Below, piece after piece: positions 25,559 through 34,758 of a stretch of DNA of 64,000 nt (positions are counted from its first letter, which is position 1; each line of letters starts with the position of its first letter). A program made the translations under genes and the position numbers. Origin of the DNA: Devosia sp. Root436. Its GTDB lineage: Bacteria > Pseudomonadota > Alphaproteobacteria > Rhizobiales > Devosiaceae. A model generated the notes under the pieces. The model worked only from the letters and a program-made list of their open reading frames with translations. It was not told where the DNA came from and searched no databases. Where the stretch lies: assembly GCF_001426345.1 (NCBI RefSeq), contig NZ_LMEM01000001.1, positions 644,264 to 708,263 on the forward strand, read 5' to 3'.

Positions 25559-27496
25559 GTGACGAATGTGCATCAGCAGCAGGAAAAGCTGCCGCTCGAC
25601 GTCATCACCATTGGCCGCGCCTCGGTTGACCTCTATGGCCAGCAGATCGGCACGCGGCTGGAAGATATCGGCAGCTTCGCCAAGTCGGTCGGCGGCTGCC
25701 CGACCAATATCGCGGTGGGCACGGCTCGGCTGGGCCTCAGATCGGCGCTGATCACCCGCGTCGGCAACGAACAGATGGGCCGCTTCATCCGCGAACAGCT
25801 GGTCCGCGAAGGCGTCGAGACCAAGGGCATCGTCACGGACCCCGAGCGGCTGACGGCGCTGGTGCTGCTGGCGGTCGAAAACGAGCACTCGTTTCCGCTG
25901 ATCTTCTATCGCGACAACTGCGCCGACAATGCCCTCGACGTGGACGATATCGACGAAGCCTTTGTCCGCTCGGCTCGCGCGGTGCTGGTCACCGGCACGC
26001 ATTTTTCCAAGCCCCATACCAATGCCGCCCAGCGCAAGGCCATGGCCATCGCCAGGGCCAATGGCGCCAGGGTCGTTCTCGATATCGACTATCGCCCCAA
26101 TCTGTGGGGCCTGGCTGGACACGATGCCGGCGACAGCCGCTATATCGCCTCGGACACCGTATCGGCACAGATGAAGACCGTGCTGGCCGATTGCGACCTC
26201 ATCGTCGGTACCGAAGAAGAGGTGCTCATCGCCTCCGGTGAAACCGACCTGCTCTCCGCGCTCAGGACGATCCGTTCGCTCTCCTCCGGAACGATCGTCC
26301 TGAAGCGCGGTCCCATGGGCTGCATCGTCTATGACGGACCGATCCCGGACGATCTGGAAGACGGTATTGTCGGCAAGGGCTTCCCCATCGAGGTCTATAA
26401 CGTGCTGGGGGCCGGCGACGCCTTCATGAGCGGCTTCCTGCGCGGCTGGCTGCGTGGCGAAAAACACGCCACCAGCGCCACCTGGGCCAATGCCTGCGGC
26501 GCCTTCGCCGTCAGCCGCCTGCTGTGTGCTCCCGAAATCCCGACCTGGGCGGAGCTGAGCTATTTCCTCGAACATGGCAGCCCGGAGCGGGCATTGCGCA
26601 AGGATGAGGCGATCAATCACGTGCATTGGGCCACCACCCGGCGCCGCGACATTCCCAGCCTCATGGCGCTGGCCATCGACCATCGCAGCCAGTTGGAAGA
26701 CCTCGCCAATGGCGAGGCCGCGCAACTGGCACGCATCCCCGCTTTCAAGGTGCTGGCCGTGCAGGCCGCTGCACGAGTGGCCAATGGCCGACCCGGTTTC
26801 GGCATGCTGCTCGACGACAAATATGGCCGCGATGCGCTCTATGCCGCCAGCGGGCTCAGGGATTTCTGGATCGGCAAGCCGATCGAGTTGCCCGGATCGC
26901 GCCCACTGCAATTCGAATTCAGCCAGGATCTGGGCTCGCGACTGGTGGACTGGCCGGTGGATCATTGCATCAAGGTGCTGTGCTTCTACCATCCGGACGA
27001 TGCCGCCGAGCTGAAACGCGCCCAGATCGACAAGCTGCGGGCGGCCTATGAAGCGGCACGCAAGATTGGCCGTGACCTGCTGATCGAGATCATTGCGGGC
27101 AAGCATGGCGTGCTGGGCGACGACACCGTGGCGCAGGTGCTGCGCGAGATTTACGACGCAGGCATCAAGCCGGATTGGTGGAAACTCGAGCCGCAGGCCA
27201 GCCGGACCGCCTGGAACGCCATCGACGCGGTAATCGAGGCGCGCGATCCGCTCTGCCGCGGCGTGGTGCTGCTGGGGCTCGAAGCCCCGCAGGAGGCGCT
27301 GGAGGCGGGCTTTGCCGCCGCCCGGTCCTCGCGCAGCGTCAAGGGTTTTGCCGTGGGCCGCACGATATTTGCCGAGTCGGCAAAGGGCTGGCTGGCGGGT
27401 AGGATCAGCGACGCACAGGCCGTCGACGAGATGGCGCACAAGTTCGGTGCGCTGGTCGAGGTGTGGGAACGGCTGGGCGCTAGTCGCGCTGCGTAG
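25559..27496 (+). CDS. iolC: 5-dehydro-2-deoxygluconokinase fused to DUF2090 aldolase-like domain (IolC)
   Basis: A 645-residue protein. The N-terminal PfkB kinase (about 12-325) phosphorylates 5-dehydro-2-deoxygluconate; the family motif NVLGAGDAFMSGF holds catalytic D287. The C-terminal DUF2090 domain (about 335-640) is related to class I aldolases and in such fusions is thought to cleave the phosphorylated product, taking the place of IolJ. The GTG start at 25559 is chosen for the GGGGAG site six to eight bases upstream and because the conserved LPLDVITIGRASVDLYG follows soon after. It opens the iolCDE-iolB operon. Confidence 0.92.
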   Translation: MTNVHQQQEKLPLDVITIGRASVDLYGQQIGTRLEDIGSFAKSVGGCPTNIAVGTARLGLRSALITRVGNEQMGRFIREQLVREGVETKGIVTDPERLTALVLLAVENEHSFPLIFYRDNCADNALDVDDIDEAFVRSARAVLVTGTHFSKPHTNAAQRKAMAIARANGARVVLDIDYRPNLWGLAGHDAGDSRYIASDTVSAQMKTVLADCDLIVGTEEEVLIASGETDLLSALRTIRSLSSGTIVLKRGPMGCIVYDGPIPDDLEDGIVGKGFPIEVYNVLGAGDAFMSGFLRGWLRGEKHATSATWANACGAFAVSRLLCAPEIPTWAELSYFLEHGSPERALRKDEAINHVHWATTRRRDIPSLMALAIDHRSQLEDLANGEAAQLARIPAFKVLAVQAAARVANGRPGFGMLLDDKYGRDALYAASGLRDFWIGKPIELPGSRPLQFEFSQDLGSRLVDWPVDHCIKVLCFYHPDDAAELKRAQIDKLRAAYEAARKIGRDLLIEIIAGKHGVLGDDTVAQVLREIYDAGIKPDWWKLEPQASRTAWNAIDAVIEARDPLCRGVVLLGLEAPQEALEAGFAAARSSRSVKGFAVGRTIFAESAKGWLAGRISDAQAVDEMAHKFGALVEVWERLGASRAA

Positions 27497-27514
27497 AATT
27501 TAGGGAACGAGCCG

Positions 27515-29362
27515 ATGAGCCAGAAAACGATCCGACTGACGATGGCGCAGGCCGTGGCGCGGTTCATGACCATGCAGAAGACCGTAATCGACGGCGAGAT
27601 CGTCCCGATCTTCGGCGGCGTGTTCGCTATTTTCGGCCATGGCAATGTGGCCGGCATCGGCGAGGCGCTGCACGGCGTCAAGGACACGCTGCCGACCTAT
27701 CGCGGGCAGAACGAGCAGGGCATGGCCCATGCCGCCATTGCCTATGCCAAGGCCAGCTTCCGCCGCCGCTTTATGGCCTGCACCTCGTCCATCGGGCCGG
27801 GGGCGCTCAACATGGTCACCGCTGCGGCGCTGGCGCATGTGAACCGCCTGCCGGTGCTGTTGCTGCCGGGCGATGTCTTCGCCAATCGCCTGCCCGACCC
27901 GGTGCTGCAGCAGGTGGAAGATTTCGGCGACGGCACGATTTCGGCCAATGACTGTTTCAAGCCGGTGAGCCGCTATTTCGACCGTATCACCCGGCCCGAG
28001 CAGATCATTCCAGCTTTGCGTCGCGCCATGCAGGTACTCACCGATCCGGCCGAATGCGGCCCGGTGACACTCAGCCTCTGCCAGGATGTGCAGGCCGAAG
28101 CCTATGACTATCCTGAGAGCTTCTTCGCCGAGAAGGTCTGGACCGTCAGGCGGATCATGCCCGACGCCGACGAATTCGCCACGGCGGCGGCGGCTTTGCT
28201 GAAGGCCAGCAAGCCGGTGATCATCGCCGGTGGTGGCGTGCTCTATTCGGAGGCCTCCGACACGCTGCGCAAGTTTGCCGAAATCCATGGCGTGCCGGTG
28301 CTGGAGACGCAGGCGGGCAAATCCAGCCTGCCGCATGACCATCCGCTGAATATGGGGTCGGTCGGGGTGACGGGGACGTCGGCATCAAACCAGTTGGCCG
28401 AAGAGGCCGATGTGGTGCTGGCCGTCGGCACGAGGCTGCAGGATTTCACCACCGGCTCGTGGGCGCTGTTCAAGAATGCCGATCTCAGAATCATCGGCCT
28501 CAACGTGCAGGTCTTCGATGCGCACAAGCACCAGGCCCTGCCCCTCGTCGCCGATGCGCGGGCGGGGCTCGAGGCGCTCAATGCGGCGCTGACCGGCTGG
28601 CGGGCCGACGCGGACTGGACCGACAAGGCGAAGGCCGGCAAGGACGACTGGCTGGTCGACGCCGACAAGGCGACCGCCAGCACCAATGCCGAACTGCCAT
28701 CGGATGCCCAGGTGATCGGCGCGGTGCAGCGCGCCCGGCAGAATGCGACGCTGGTCTGCGCGGCGGGCGGCTTGCCGGGGGAATTGCACAAGCTGTGGAA
28801 GGCCGATGCACCGGGCAGCTATCATCTGGAATACGGTTTCTCGACCATGGGCTACGAAATTGCCGGTGGCCTCGGCGTCAAGCTGGCACGGCCCAAGGAC
28901 GACGTGGTCGTGATGGTGGGCGATGGCAGCTACATGATGCTGAATTCGGAAATCGCCAGTTCGATCATGCTGGGCGCCAAGCTGACAATCGTGCTGCTGG
29001 ACAATGCCGGCTATGGCTGCATCAACCGGCTGCAGATGGCGACCGGCGGGGCCAACTTCAACAATCTGTTGAAGGATACCAACCATGTCACTCTGCCCGG
29101 AATCGATTTTGCTGCCCATGCAGCGTCGATGGGCGCGGTGGCGCGCAAGGCGGCGTCCATTGCCGAGCTGGAAACGGCGTTGCAGGAAACCGAGAGCGTA
29201 GACCGGACGACGGTCATCGTCATCGACACCGATCCGCTGGTGACCACCGATGCCGGCGGGCATTGGTGGGATGTAGCGGTGCCGGAGGTGTCAGACCGAC
29301 CGCAGGTGAATGCGGCGCGGGAGGCCTATGTGCAGGCGCTGAAGGCGCAGCGGGCGGGATAG
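27515..29362 (+). CDS. iolD: Trihydroxycyclohexane-1,2-dione hydrolase (IolD)
   Basis: A 615-residue thiamine-diphosphate enzyme that opens the inositol ring by hydrolysing 3D-(3,5/4)-trihydroxycyclohexane-1,2-dione to 5-deoxyglucuronate. The N-terminal PYR domain includes YRGQNEQGMAHAAIAYAK. The C-terminal PP domain has the diphosphate/Mg motif VGDGSYMMLNSEI and later LLDNAGYGCIN. The length is usual for IolD. It begins 18 bases after iolC with a GGGAACGAG ribosome site. A REP-like palindrome separates it from iolE. Confidence 0.95.
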   Translation: MSQKTIRLTMAQAVARFMTMQKTVIDGEIVPIFGGVFAIFGHGNVAGIGEALHGVKDTLPTYRGQNEQGMAHAAIAYAKASFRRRFMACTSSIGPGALNMVTAAALAHVNRLPVLLLPGDVFANRLPDPVLQQVEDFGDGTISANDCFKPVSRYFDRITRPEQIIPALRRAMQVLTDPAECGPVTLSLCQDVQAEAYDYPESFFAEKVWTVRRIMPDADEFATAAAALLKASKPVIIAGGGVLYSEASDTLRKFAEIHGVPVLETQAGKSSLPHDHPLNMGSVGVTGTSASNQLAEEADVVLAVGTRLQDFTTGSWALFKNADLRIIGLNVQVFDAHKHQALPLVADARAGLEALNAALTGWRADADWTDKAKAGKDDWLVDADKATASTNAELPSDAQVIGAVQRARQNATLVCAAGGLPGELHKLWKADAPGSYHLEYGFSTMGYEIAGGLGVKLARPKDDVVVMVGDGSYMMLNSEIASSIMLGAKLTIVLLDNAGYGCINRLQMATGGANFNNLLKDTNHVTLPGIDFAAHAASMGAVARKAASIAELETALQETESVDRTTVIVIDTDPLVTTDAGGHWWDVAVPEVSDRPQVNAAREAYVQALKAQRAG

Positions 29363-29388
29363 TGTTCGGAAAGCCCCCCACATCCACG

Positions 29389-29490
29389 ATGTCATCCCGG
29401 CGAAGGCCGGGATCCATCCTGAGGTCTTTCGGCGCTCTGGGTGCGCTGGGCCATCTCGGGATGGATTCCGGCCTTCGCCGGAATGACACC
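29389..29490. repeat. REP-like family A element inside the iol operon
   Basis: GTCATCCCGGCGAAGGCCGG at the left and CCGGCCTTCGCCGGAATGAC at the right form two hairpins and together one large inverted repeat. It lies between iolD and iolE, which are otherwise co-directional, so it may tune transcript stability within the operon. Confidence 0.82.
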
Positions 29491-29519
29491 GTGATTGAAA
29501 TGATCCTCTGGAGCAAACC

Positions 29520-30437
29520 ATGAAAGCCAAACTCGGCATGTCGCCCATTGCGTGGTGGAACGACGATCTGGTGGAATTGAGCGATGATGTGTCGCTGGAA
29601 GAATGCCTGCGCCAATCGCGCTCGGCGGGCTTTACCGGCATGGAGAAAGGTCGCCGCTTCCCTGATGATCCCGCGGTGATGCTGCCCATCCTGAAGGCAG
29701 CGGACGTGACACTGTGCGGCGGCTGGTTCTCGGGCACGCTGGTCGATGAGGAACTGTCGGCCAACCAGGACCGCATCGCGCCGATGATCGAATTGTTCAA
29801 GGCGGTGGATGCGCCCTGCATCGTCTATGGCGAGGTGGGCCGTTCCATCCAGGGCAAGCGCGAAGTCCCGCTGGCGCAGAAGCCTAAGCTCTCCGACGAC
29901 GAGATGAAGGCCTATGCGAAAAAGGTCACGCAATTCGGGGAATGGTGTGCGGAACAGGGCATGCCGCTGGCCTATCACCACCACATGGCGGCCGTGGTGG
30001 AGACCGAGCCGGAGCTCGATGCCTTCATGCGCTATTCGGGCGCAGGCATTCCCCTGCTGCTCGATGCCGGGCACCTGGCCTTTGCGGGTGGCGACGTGTT
30101 GCGGGCCATCGACAATCATCATGCCCGCATCACCCATGTCCATGTGAAGGATATCCGCCGCTCGGTGGTGGATGGGCTGGATCGCAGCCGGCAGAGCTTT
30201 CTCGACGCGGTGGCTTTGGGCGCCTTCACCGTGCCGGGCGACGGGTCGCTGGATTTCGGCGCCATCGTGCAGAAATTCGCCGATTACGGCTATGAGGGCT
30301 GGTTTGTCGTGGAGGCCGAACAGGATCCGGTCAAGAACCCGCCGCTCAGGATGGCGCAGGTAGGCCACAAGGAACTCATGCGCGTGATGACGGCAGCGGG
30401 CTATACAGTGGAGACCGAGGGCTTTCCCAAGGGGTGA
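29520..30437 (+). CDS. iolE: Inosose dehydratase (IolE)
   Basis: A 305-residue TIM-barrel enzyme that dehydrates scyllo-inosose to the trihydroxycyclohexanedione used by IolD. Family features include MSPIAWWNDD at the start, metal and substrate blocks LAYHHHMAAVVET, LLLDAGHLAFAGGD, ITHVHVKDIR, and the closing EGWFVVEAEQDP. The ATG has GGAG nine bases upstream. It follows a REP element and precedes a small membrane-protein gene and iolB. Confidence 0.94.
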   Translation: MKAKLGMSPIAWWNDDLVELSDDVSLEECLRQSRSAGFTGMEKGRRFPDDPAVMLPILKAADVTLCGGWFSGTLVDEELSANQDRIAPMIELFKAVDAPCIVYGEVGRSIQGKREVPLAQKPKLSDDEMKAYAKKVTQFGEWCAEQGMPLAYHHHMAAVVETEPELDAFMRYSGAGIPLLLDAGHLAFAGGDVLRAIDNHHARITHVHVKDIRRSVVDGLDRSRQSFLDAVALGAFTVPGDGSLDFGAIVQKFADYGYEGWFVVEAEQDPVKNPPLRMAQVGHKELMRVMTAAGYTVETEGFPKG

Positions 30438-30484
30438 GCTGTGCTAGAGCATGGGTCGATGAGGATTTCGTCCAAGAGGACCCG

Positions 30485-30736
30485 ATGGCGCTCAAGCAAA
30501 GTGATCTGAACTGGTTCCGGCCGCTGTGGCGGCGCGTGGCCGTCGTGGTGTTCCTGGCTGCCTGGCTCGGCTGGGAGCTGCTGTGGAGCGGCGACATGTT
30601 CTGGGCGCTGCTGGTGGGCGCGGCGCTGGCTTATTCACTCTACAATTTCTTCTATGCCTTTCCCAAGGAGGAGCCACCCAATGAGCCAATCCAACCTCCG
30701 AGTGCGCCCGAAGGGGACGACGGGTCTCGTCCATGA
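30485..30736 (+). CDS. Small membrane protein in the iol operon (DUF3329-like)
   Basis: An 83-residue protein with a short amphipathic start (DLNWFRPLWRR), two hydrophobic segments (about 16-35 and 39-59) and a proline/glutamate-rich cytoplasmic tail. The family name is a tentative recollection. The ATG at 30485 follows AAGAGGA. Its 3' end overlaps the iolB start by 56 bases in another frame, so the two are translationally close. The function is unknown; its position suggests co-expression with inositol catabolism, though it may be unrelated to the pathway. Confidence 0.7.
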   Translation: MALKQSDLNWFRPLWRRVAVVVFLAAWLGWELLWSGDMFWALLVGAALAYSLYNFFYAFPKEEPPNEPIQPPSAPEGDDGSRP

Positions 30737-31481
30737 GGTAACGCCTGATACCGCCGGCTGGACCTATGTGGGCTTTGCCGTTCATAAGCTGGCCGCAGGC
30801 GAGGTGACCGGCGGCGAGAGCGGGACGCAGGAGCTATGCCTGGTGCTGGTGGGCGGCAAGGCGCGGATTGCCGTGGATGGCGAAGATTTCGGAGAACTGG
30901 GCGAGCGCATGACCCCGTTCGAAGGCGCTCCATGGGCGGTCTACGTGCCGGCCGGCAGCGAATGGGCCGTGGACGCGGCAACGGCAGTGGAACTGGCCGT
31001 CTGCGCCGCGCCGGGTGGTGGGGACTACAAGGCCAGGGTCATTCCGCCGGGCAAGCATCCGCGCATCTCGCGCGGCAAGGGCGCCAATGTGCGCCATGTC
31101 TACAACATCATGCCCGAGGATGACGGTGCGGCCCATTCGCTGCTGGTGGTGGAAGTCATCACCCCACAGGGCAACACCTCGTCCTATCCACCGCACAAGC
31201 ATGACCAGGACAACCTGCCCCACGAGAGCCAGCTCGAAGAGACCTACTATCACCGGCTGAACCCGCCGCAGGGCTTCGCCTTCCAGCGGGTCTATACCGA
31301 TGACCGGAGCCTCGATGAGGCAATGGCGGTGGAAGATGGCGACGTGACGCTGGTGCCCAGGGGCTATCACCCCGTGGCGACAACGGCGGGGTATGATCTC
31401 TACTATCTCAACGTGATGGCCGGGCCGAAGCGGGTGTGGAAATTCCACAATGCGGCCGAGCATGAGTGGCTGTTGAAGTAG
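30681..31481 (+). CDS. iolB: 5-deoxy-glucuronate isomerase (IolB)
   Basis: A 266-residue bicupin enzyme that isomerises 5-deoxyglucuronate to 5-dehydro-2-deoxygluconate, the IolC substrate. The metal-binding cupin motif is visible as YPPHKHDQDNLPHESQLEE, with the second cupin histidine in VPRGYHPV and the family end YDLYYLNVMAGP. The start at MSQSNLRV follows GGAGG. It is the last gene of the operon; six bases after its stop a family B palindrome begins. Confidence 0.94.
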   Translation: MSQSNLRVRPKGTTGLVHEVTPDTAGWTYVGFAVHKLAAGEVTGGESGTQELCLVLVGGKARIAVDGEDFGELGERMTPFEGAPWAVYVPAGSEWAVDAATAVELAVCAAPGGGDYKARVIPPGKHPRISRGKGANVRHVYNIMPEDDGAAHSLLVVEVITPQGNTSSYPPHKHDQDNLPHESQLEETYYHRLNPPQGFAFQRVYTDDRSLDEAMAVEDGDVTLVPRGYHPVATTAGYDLYYLNVMAGPKRVWKFHNAAEHEWLLK

Positions 31482-31486
31482 ACTCC

Positions 31487-31618
31487 GTGCCACGCCCTCG
31501 TGGTTCGAGGCGCTGAAGAAGCGCACCTCACCATGAGGGCTACTTGGAACTCAATACCACAGTACCCCTCATGGTGAGGCGGGAGCGTAGCGACCCTCGA
31601 ACCACGAGGGCGTGGCAC
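31487..31618. repeat. Family B palindromic repeat, copy 1
   Basis: A 132-base inverted repeat. The outer arms are GTGCCACGCCCTCGTGGTTC and its exact complement; inner arms contain CCTCACCATGAGG/CCTCATGGTGAGG. It fills the space between the converging iolB and iolG genes, and its last base is the first base (top strand) of the iolG stop codon. Other copies: 51459-51571, 62169-62300 and a half copy at 55354-55390. Confidence 0.88.
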
Positions 31619-32655
31619 TACCGTCCCTGGAATACGCTCTTGTCCGCCAGTGCCCCGGTGACTTCGCTCACCTTCACCGCCCTGCCCTCCTTGACCGATT
31701 TCAGCGCCGCTTCGGCCAAAGCCAGGGCGATCAAGCCGTCGATTCCGCTGGGCGAGGCCGGAGATTTCGATTCAACGGCGTCGATGAAGGCACTGATTTC
31801 GCGGGCATAAGCCTCGGTATAGCGGGTCATGAAGAAGTCGTGCAGCGGCGGGCGGGTATAGCCGGCGGCGTTGGCGACCTCGATGGAGACCGGGCGCTGG
31901 TTCTCGGCGGAGACGGCGCCCTTGGAGCCGTGGACCTCGATGCGCTGGTCGTAGCCATAGGTGGCCCGGCGAGAATTGGAGATGGTGGCGTGCTTGCCCG
32001 AGGCGGTGGCCAGCATCACCGAGACGCTGTCATGGTCGCCGGCCGCGCCGATGGCCTTGTCGACCAGCACGGAAGCCTGGGCGGTGACCGTCTCGATCTC
32101 CTCGCCGAGCAGGAACCGGGCCATATCGAAATCGTGGATGGTCATATCGCGAAAGATGCCGCCGGAGCGCTTGATATAGTCGACGGGCGGCGCGCCGGGA
32201 TCGCGCGAGACGATGGTGACCATTTCCACCGTACCGATCTCGCCCCGGTCGATCACATCGCGCACCGCCTGGAAATGCGGGTCGAAGCGGCGGTTGAAGC
32301 CGACCATGAGCGTGCCGCCTGCGGCATCGACCACCTTGAGGCAGGCCTTGACCCGCTCGACGTCGAGATCAATAGGCTTTTCGCAGAAAATGGCCTTGCC
32401 GGCGCGGGTGAACCGCTCGATCAGGTCGGCATGCGTATCGGTCGGCGTGCAGATCACCACCGCGTCGATATCTGATGCGGCCAGGATGGCATCCACACTT
32501 CGCACGGCGCAGCCATATTGGGTGGCGAGGTCGCTGGCGGCCTTTTCGAAGGCGTCGGCCACCGCTACAAGCTGGGCCTTGGGATTGGACGAGATAGCCT
32601 TGGCATGCACCTTGCCGATGCGGCCAGCGCCGAGCAGGCCAAAACGAACGGTCAT
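31618..32655 (-). CDS. iolG: myo-Inositol 2-dehydrogenase (IolG)
   Basis: A 345-residue Gfo/Idh/MocA dehydrogenase that oxidises myo-inositol to scyllo-inosose, the first catabolic step. The Rossmann loop is LGAGRIG (8-14), the catalytic lysine is in CEKPID (K93), and the IolG-type motif GGIFRDMTIHDFDMARFL supplies the D-x3-H pair. The start at MTVRFGLLG follows GGAG; the longer frame has no ribosome site. It is transcribed towards iolB from its own promoter, which bears an IolR-type site at 32715-32728. iolA (methylmalonate-semialdehyde dehydrogenase) is not in this window. Confidence 0.92.
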   Translation of the reverse strand: MTVRFGLLGAGRIGKVHAKAISSNPKAQLVAVADAFEKAASDLATQYGCAVRSVDAILAASDIDAVVICTPTDTHADLIERFTRAGKAIFCEKPIDLDVERVKACLKVVDAAGGTLMVGFNRRFDPHFQAVRDVIDRGEIGTVEMVTIVSRDPGAPPVDYIKRSGGIFRDMTIHDFDMARFLLGEEIETVTAQASVLVDKAIGAAGDHDSVSVMLATASGKHATISNSRRATYGYDQRIEVHGSKGAVSAENQRPVSIEVANAAGYTRPPLHDFFMTRYTEAYAREISAFIDAVESKSPASPSGIDGLIALALAEAALKSVKEGRAVKVSEVTGALADKSVFQGR

Positions 32656-32714
32656 TTTGTGAACTCCAGGAATAGTAGCCTGATGCAACATATGCACCGC
32701 CATAGTGTCAATCT

Positions 32715-32728
32715 AGAACGTTCATTCC
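32715..32728. promoter_or_regulatory. IolR-type operator upstream of iolG
   Basis: On the minus strand it reads GGAATGAACGTTCT, one base off the GGAA-N6-TTCC consensus and sharing the spacer TGAAC with the two other iol sites. It lies 60 bases before the iolG ATG and also just beyond the stop of the neighbouring MerR gene. Confidence 0.75.
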
Positions 32729-32735
32729 AGAAACA

Positions 32736-33191
32736 CTAGGCTTCCCTGGCGCGTTCCAGGATGCGCTTGCATTCCAGCAGCTCACGCAGCACATCGGAGA
32801 GCTTGTCGCGCGACTCGCGGTCGAGGCCGGCGCTGGCCAGCATCACGGCCTCTTCGATCTCGGCCTCGTCGCCGGCGGCTTCCGCCTGCTCGATCATGGG
32901 GAGGATGTCTTCGAGCGGCCTGCCCTCGCCCACGGCGATGACATAGCGGCTGCCCTGATCCTTGAGGATGCGCTGCACGCCCTTGATGGTGAAGCCCTGA
33001 TCGTAGAGCAGGTGGCGGATGCCGCGCAGCAGCAGCACGTCCTCGGGGCGGTAGTAACGGCGACCGCCGCCGCGTTTCAACGGCTTGATGGTGGAGAAAC
33101 GGGTCTCCCAGAAGCGCAGGACATGCTGGGGCAGGTCCAGCTCATCGGCTGCTTCGGATATCGTCCGGAAGGCGTCTGGCGACTTGTCCAC
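32736..33191 (-). CDS. MerR family transcriptional regulator
   Basis: A 151-residue regulator with an N-terminal MerR winged helix (about 8-80; [34 protein letters not shown]) and a long C-terminal coiled region. It lacks the cysteines of metal sensors. In many alphaproteobacteria this gene directly follows ihfA, as here (24 bases apart), so it is a conserved core neighbour; its targets are unknown to me. Its 3' end abuts the iolG promoter. Confidence 0.88.
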   Translation of the reverse strand: MDKSPDAFRTISEAADELDLPQHVLRFWETRFSTIKPLKRGGGRRYYRPEDVLLLRGIRHLLYDQGFTIKGVQRILKDQGSRYVIAVGEGRPLEDILPMIEQAEAAGDEAEIEEAVMLASAGLDRESRDKLSDVLRELLECKRILERAREA

Positions 33192-33215
33192 GGAGGCTGA
33201 GACTCGCTGGATGGC

Positions 33216-33527
33216 TTATTTTCCAGCACGAACCATAGATTTGTTGATCTTGGACTTCAACACGTTGGATGGCTTGAACACAAGAACCTGCCGCGGAAGG
33301 ATCGGAACCTCTTCGCCGGTCTTGGGATTGCGGCCGATGCGCTCGTTCTTGGACCGCACCTGGAAGGAGCCAAAGGATGACAGCTTGACGTTCGCGCCGG
33401 TAATCAAGGCATCCCCGATGAGCTCGAGCACCCTTTCCACCAGCTCCGCCGACTCGGTCCTCGACAGTCCAACCGTTCCATAGACTGCTTCGGCCAGATC
33501 GGCCCGCGTTATCGTCTTCTGCGTCAT
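33216..33527 (-). CDS. ihfA: Integration host factor subunit alpha
   Basis: A 103-residue DNA-bending protein of the HU/IHF family. It has the alpha-subunit pattern [13 protein letters not shown], the body block [20 protein letters not shown] and the beta-arm [15 protein letters not shown] with the intercalating proline. The start at [10 protein letters not shown] is preceded by a G-rich stretch (GGGGGTACGA); the extended frame reaches into the promoter. The 248 bases upstream (33528-33775) have no gene I can support and presumably hold the promoter. Confidence 0.95.
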   Translation of the reverse strand: MTQKTITRADLAEAVYGTVGLSRTESAELVERVLELIGDALITGANVKLSSFGSFQVRSKNERIGRNPKTGEEVPILPRQVLVFKPSNVLKSKINKSMVRAGK

Positions 33528-33775
33528 TCGTACCCCCGTGTTGCCGAAAGGTGCAAATCCCCATGCCGAGACGCGTTGGTTCGCGTCCCTGATCAAAGTT
33601 GCTGCCGGCACCACCCCAGCATGGGGTCGAGCCATAACCGCGGGAATCCTTCCCTTCGCTCAGCGATACCGGACCGTCACAAACCCCTCATGCGACCGGT
33701 TTCTACGCTGGGTTCCTCCACCCGAAAAGACACTAACGCCTTGAAACGCCTAAGGTCAATCGGCTCGCGCTGCGA

Positions 33776-34753
33776 CTACCAGCGAATGAGGGACGCCCCC
33801 CAGGTAAAGCCGCCACCCATCGCTTCGAGCATAACGAGATCGCCCTGCTTGATGCGGCCATCGGCCACTGCGGCGCTCAATGCGAGGGGTACGGAAGCCG
33901 CCGAGGTGTTGGCGTGGCGATCCACCGTGATGATGACCTTTTCGGGCGGCAGACCGAGCTTGTTGCCCGCGCCCTCGATGATACGGCGGTTGGCCTGATG
34001 CGGCACGAACCAGTCGAGATCGGCGACGGTGTAGCCCGTCTTCTCGAGCGTGGCATAGACCACGTCGGTAATCTTGCCCACGGCATGGCGGAAGACTTCG
34101 GGGCCCTGCATGTGGACATGGCCGGTAGTGCCGGTGGTGGACGGCCCGCCATCGACATAGAGCTTGTCCCAATGATGGCCATCGGAGCGGAGCGCCGAGG
34201 CCAGCACGCCGCGCTCGGGTGCATCGTCCTCAAGCTCGAGCTTTTCCAGCACCACGGCGCCAGCGCCATCGCCGAACAGGACACAGGTGGTCCGGTCGGT
34301 CCAGTCCAGCAGGCGGGAGAAGGTTTCGGCACCGATGACCAAGGCCCGGGTCGCCAGGCCATTTTTGATGTAGCTGTCGGCGGTGGCGATGGCATAGACG
34401 AAGCCGGAGCACACGGCCTGAATGTCGAAGGCCATGCCGTGATGCATGCCCAGTTTCATCTGGACCAGCGTTGCGGCGGCCGGGAAGGTATAGTCCGGCG
34501 TGGTCGTGGCCACCACGATGAGATCGATGTCATCGGGGGTCACGCCGGCCGCGGCCATGGCCTTCTTCGCCGCCTCGACGGCCAGATCGGAGGTGAATTG
34601 GCCTTCGGCGGCGATGTGCCGTTCCTTGATGCCGACTCGCTGCTGAATCCACTCGTCGGATGTTTCGACCATGGTGGCCAGTTCGGCGTTGGTCAGCACC
34701 TTTTCGGGAAGGTAGCCGCCGACACCGCGGATGATGGTACGCGTCTTGGTCAC
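33776..34753 (-). CDS. fabH: Beta-ketoacyl-ACP synthase III
   Basis: A 325-residue condensing enzyme that starts fatty-acid synthesis by joining acetyl-CoA to malonyl-ACP. The Cys-His-Asn triad is visible: C115 in [11 protein letters not shown], the histidine in [11 protein letters not shown] and the asparagine in [13 protein letters not shown]. The end [13 protein letters not shown] is canonical. It begins five bases after plsX ends, the usual plsX-fabH order. Confidence 0.96.
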   Translation of the reverse strand: MTKTRTIIRGVGGYLPEKVLTNAELATMVETSDEWIQQRVGIKERHIAAEGQFTSDLAVEAAKKAMAAAGVTPDDIDLIVVATTTPDYTFPAAATLVQMKLGMHHGMAFDIQAVCSGFVYAIATADSYIKNGLATRALVIGAETFSRLLDWTDRTTCVLFGDGAGAVVLEKLELEDDAPERGVLASALRSDGHHWDKLYVDGGPSTTGTTGHVHMQGPEVFRHAVGKITDVVYATLEKTGYTVADLDWFVPHQANRRIIEGAGNKLGLPPEKVIITVDRHANTSAASVPLALSAAVADGRIKQGDLVMLEAMGGGFTWGASLIRW

Positions 34754-34758
34754 GCCGG

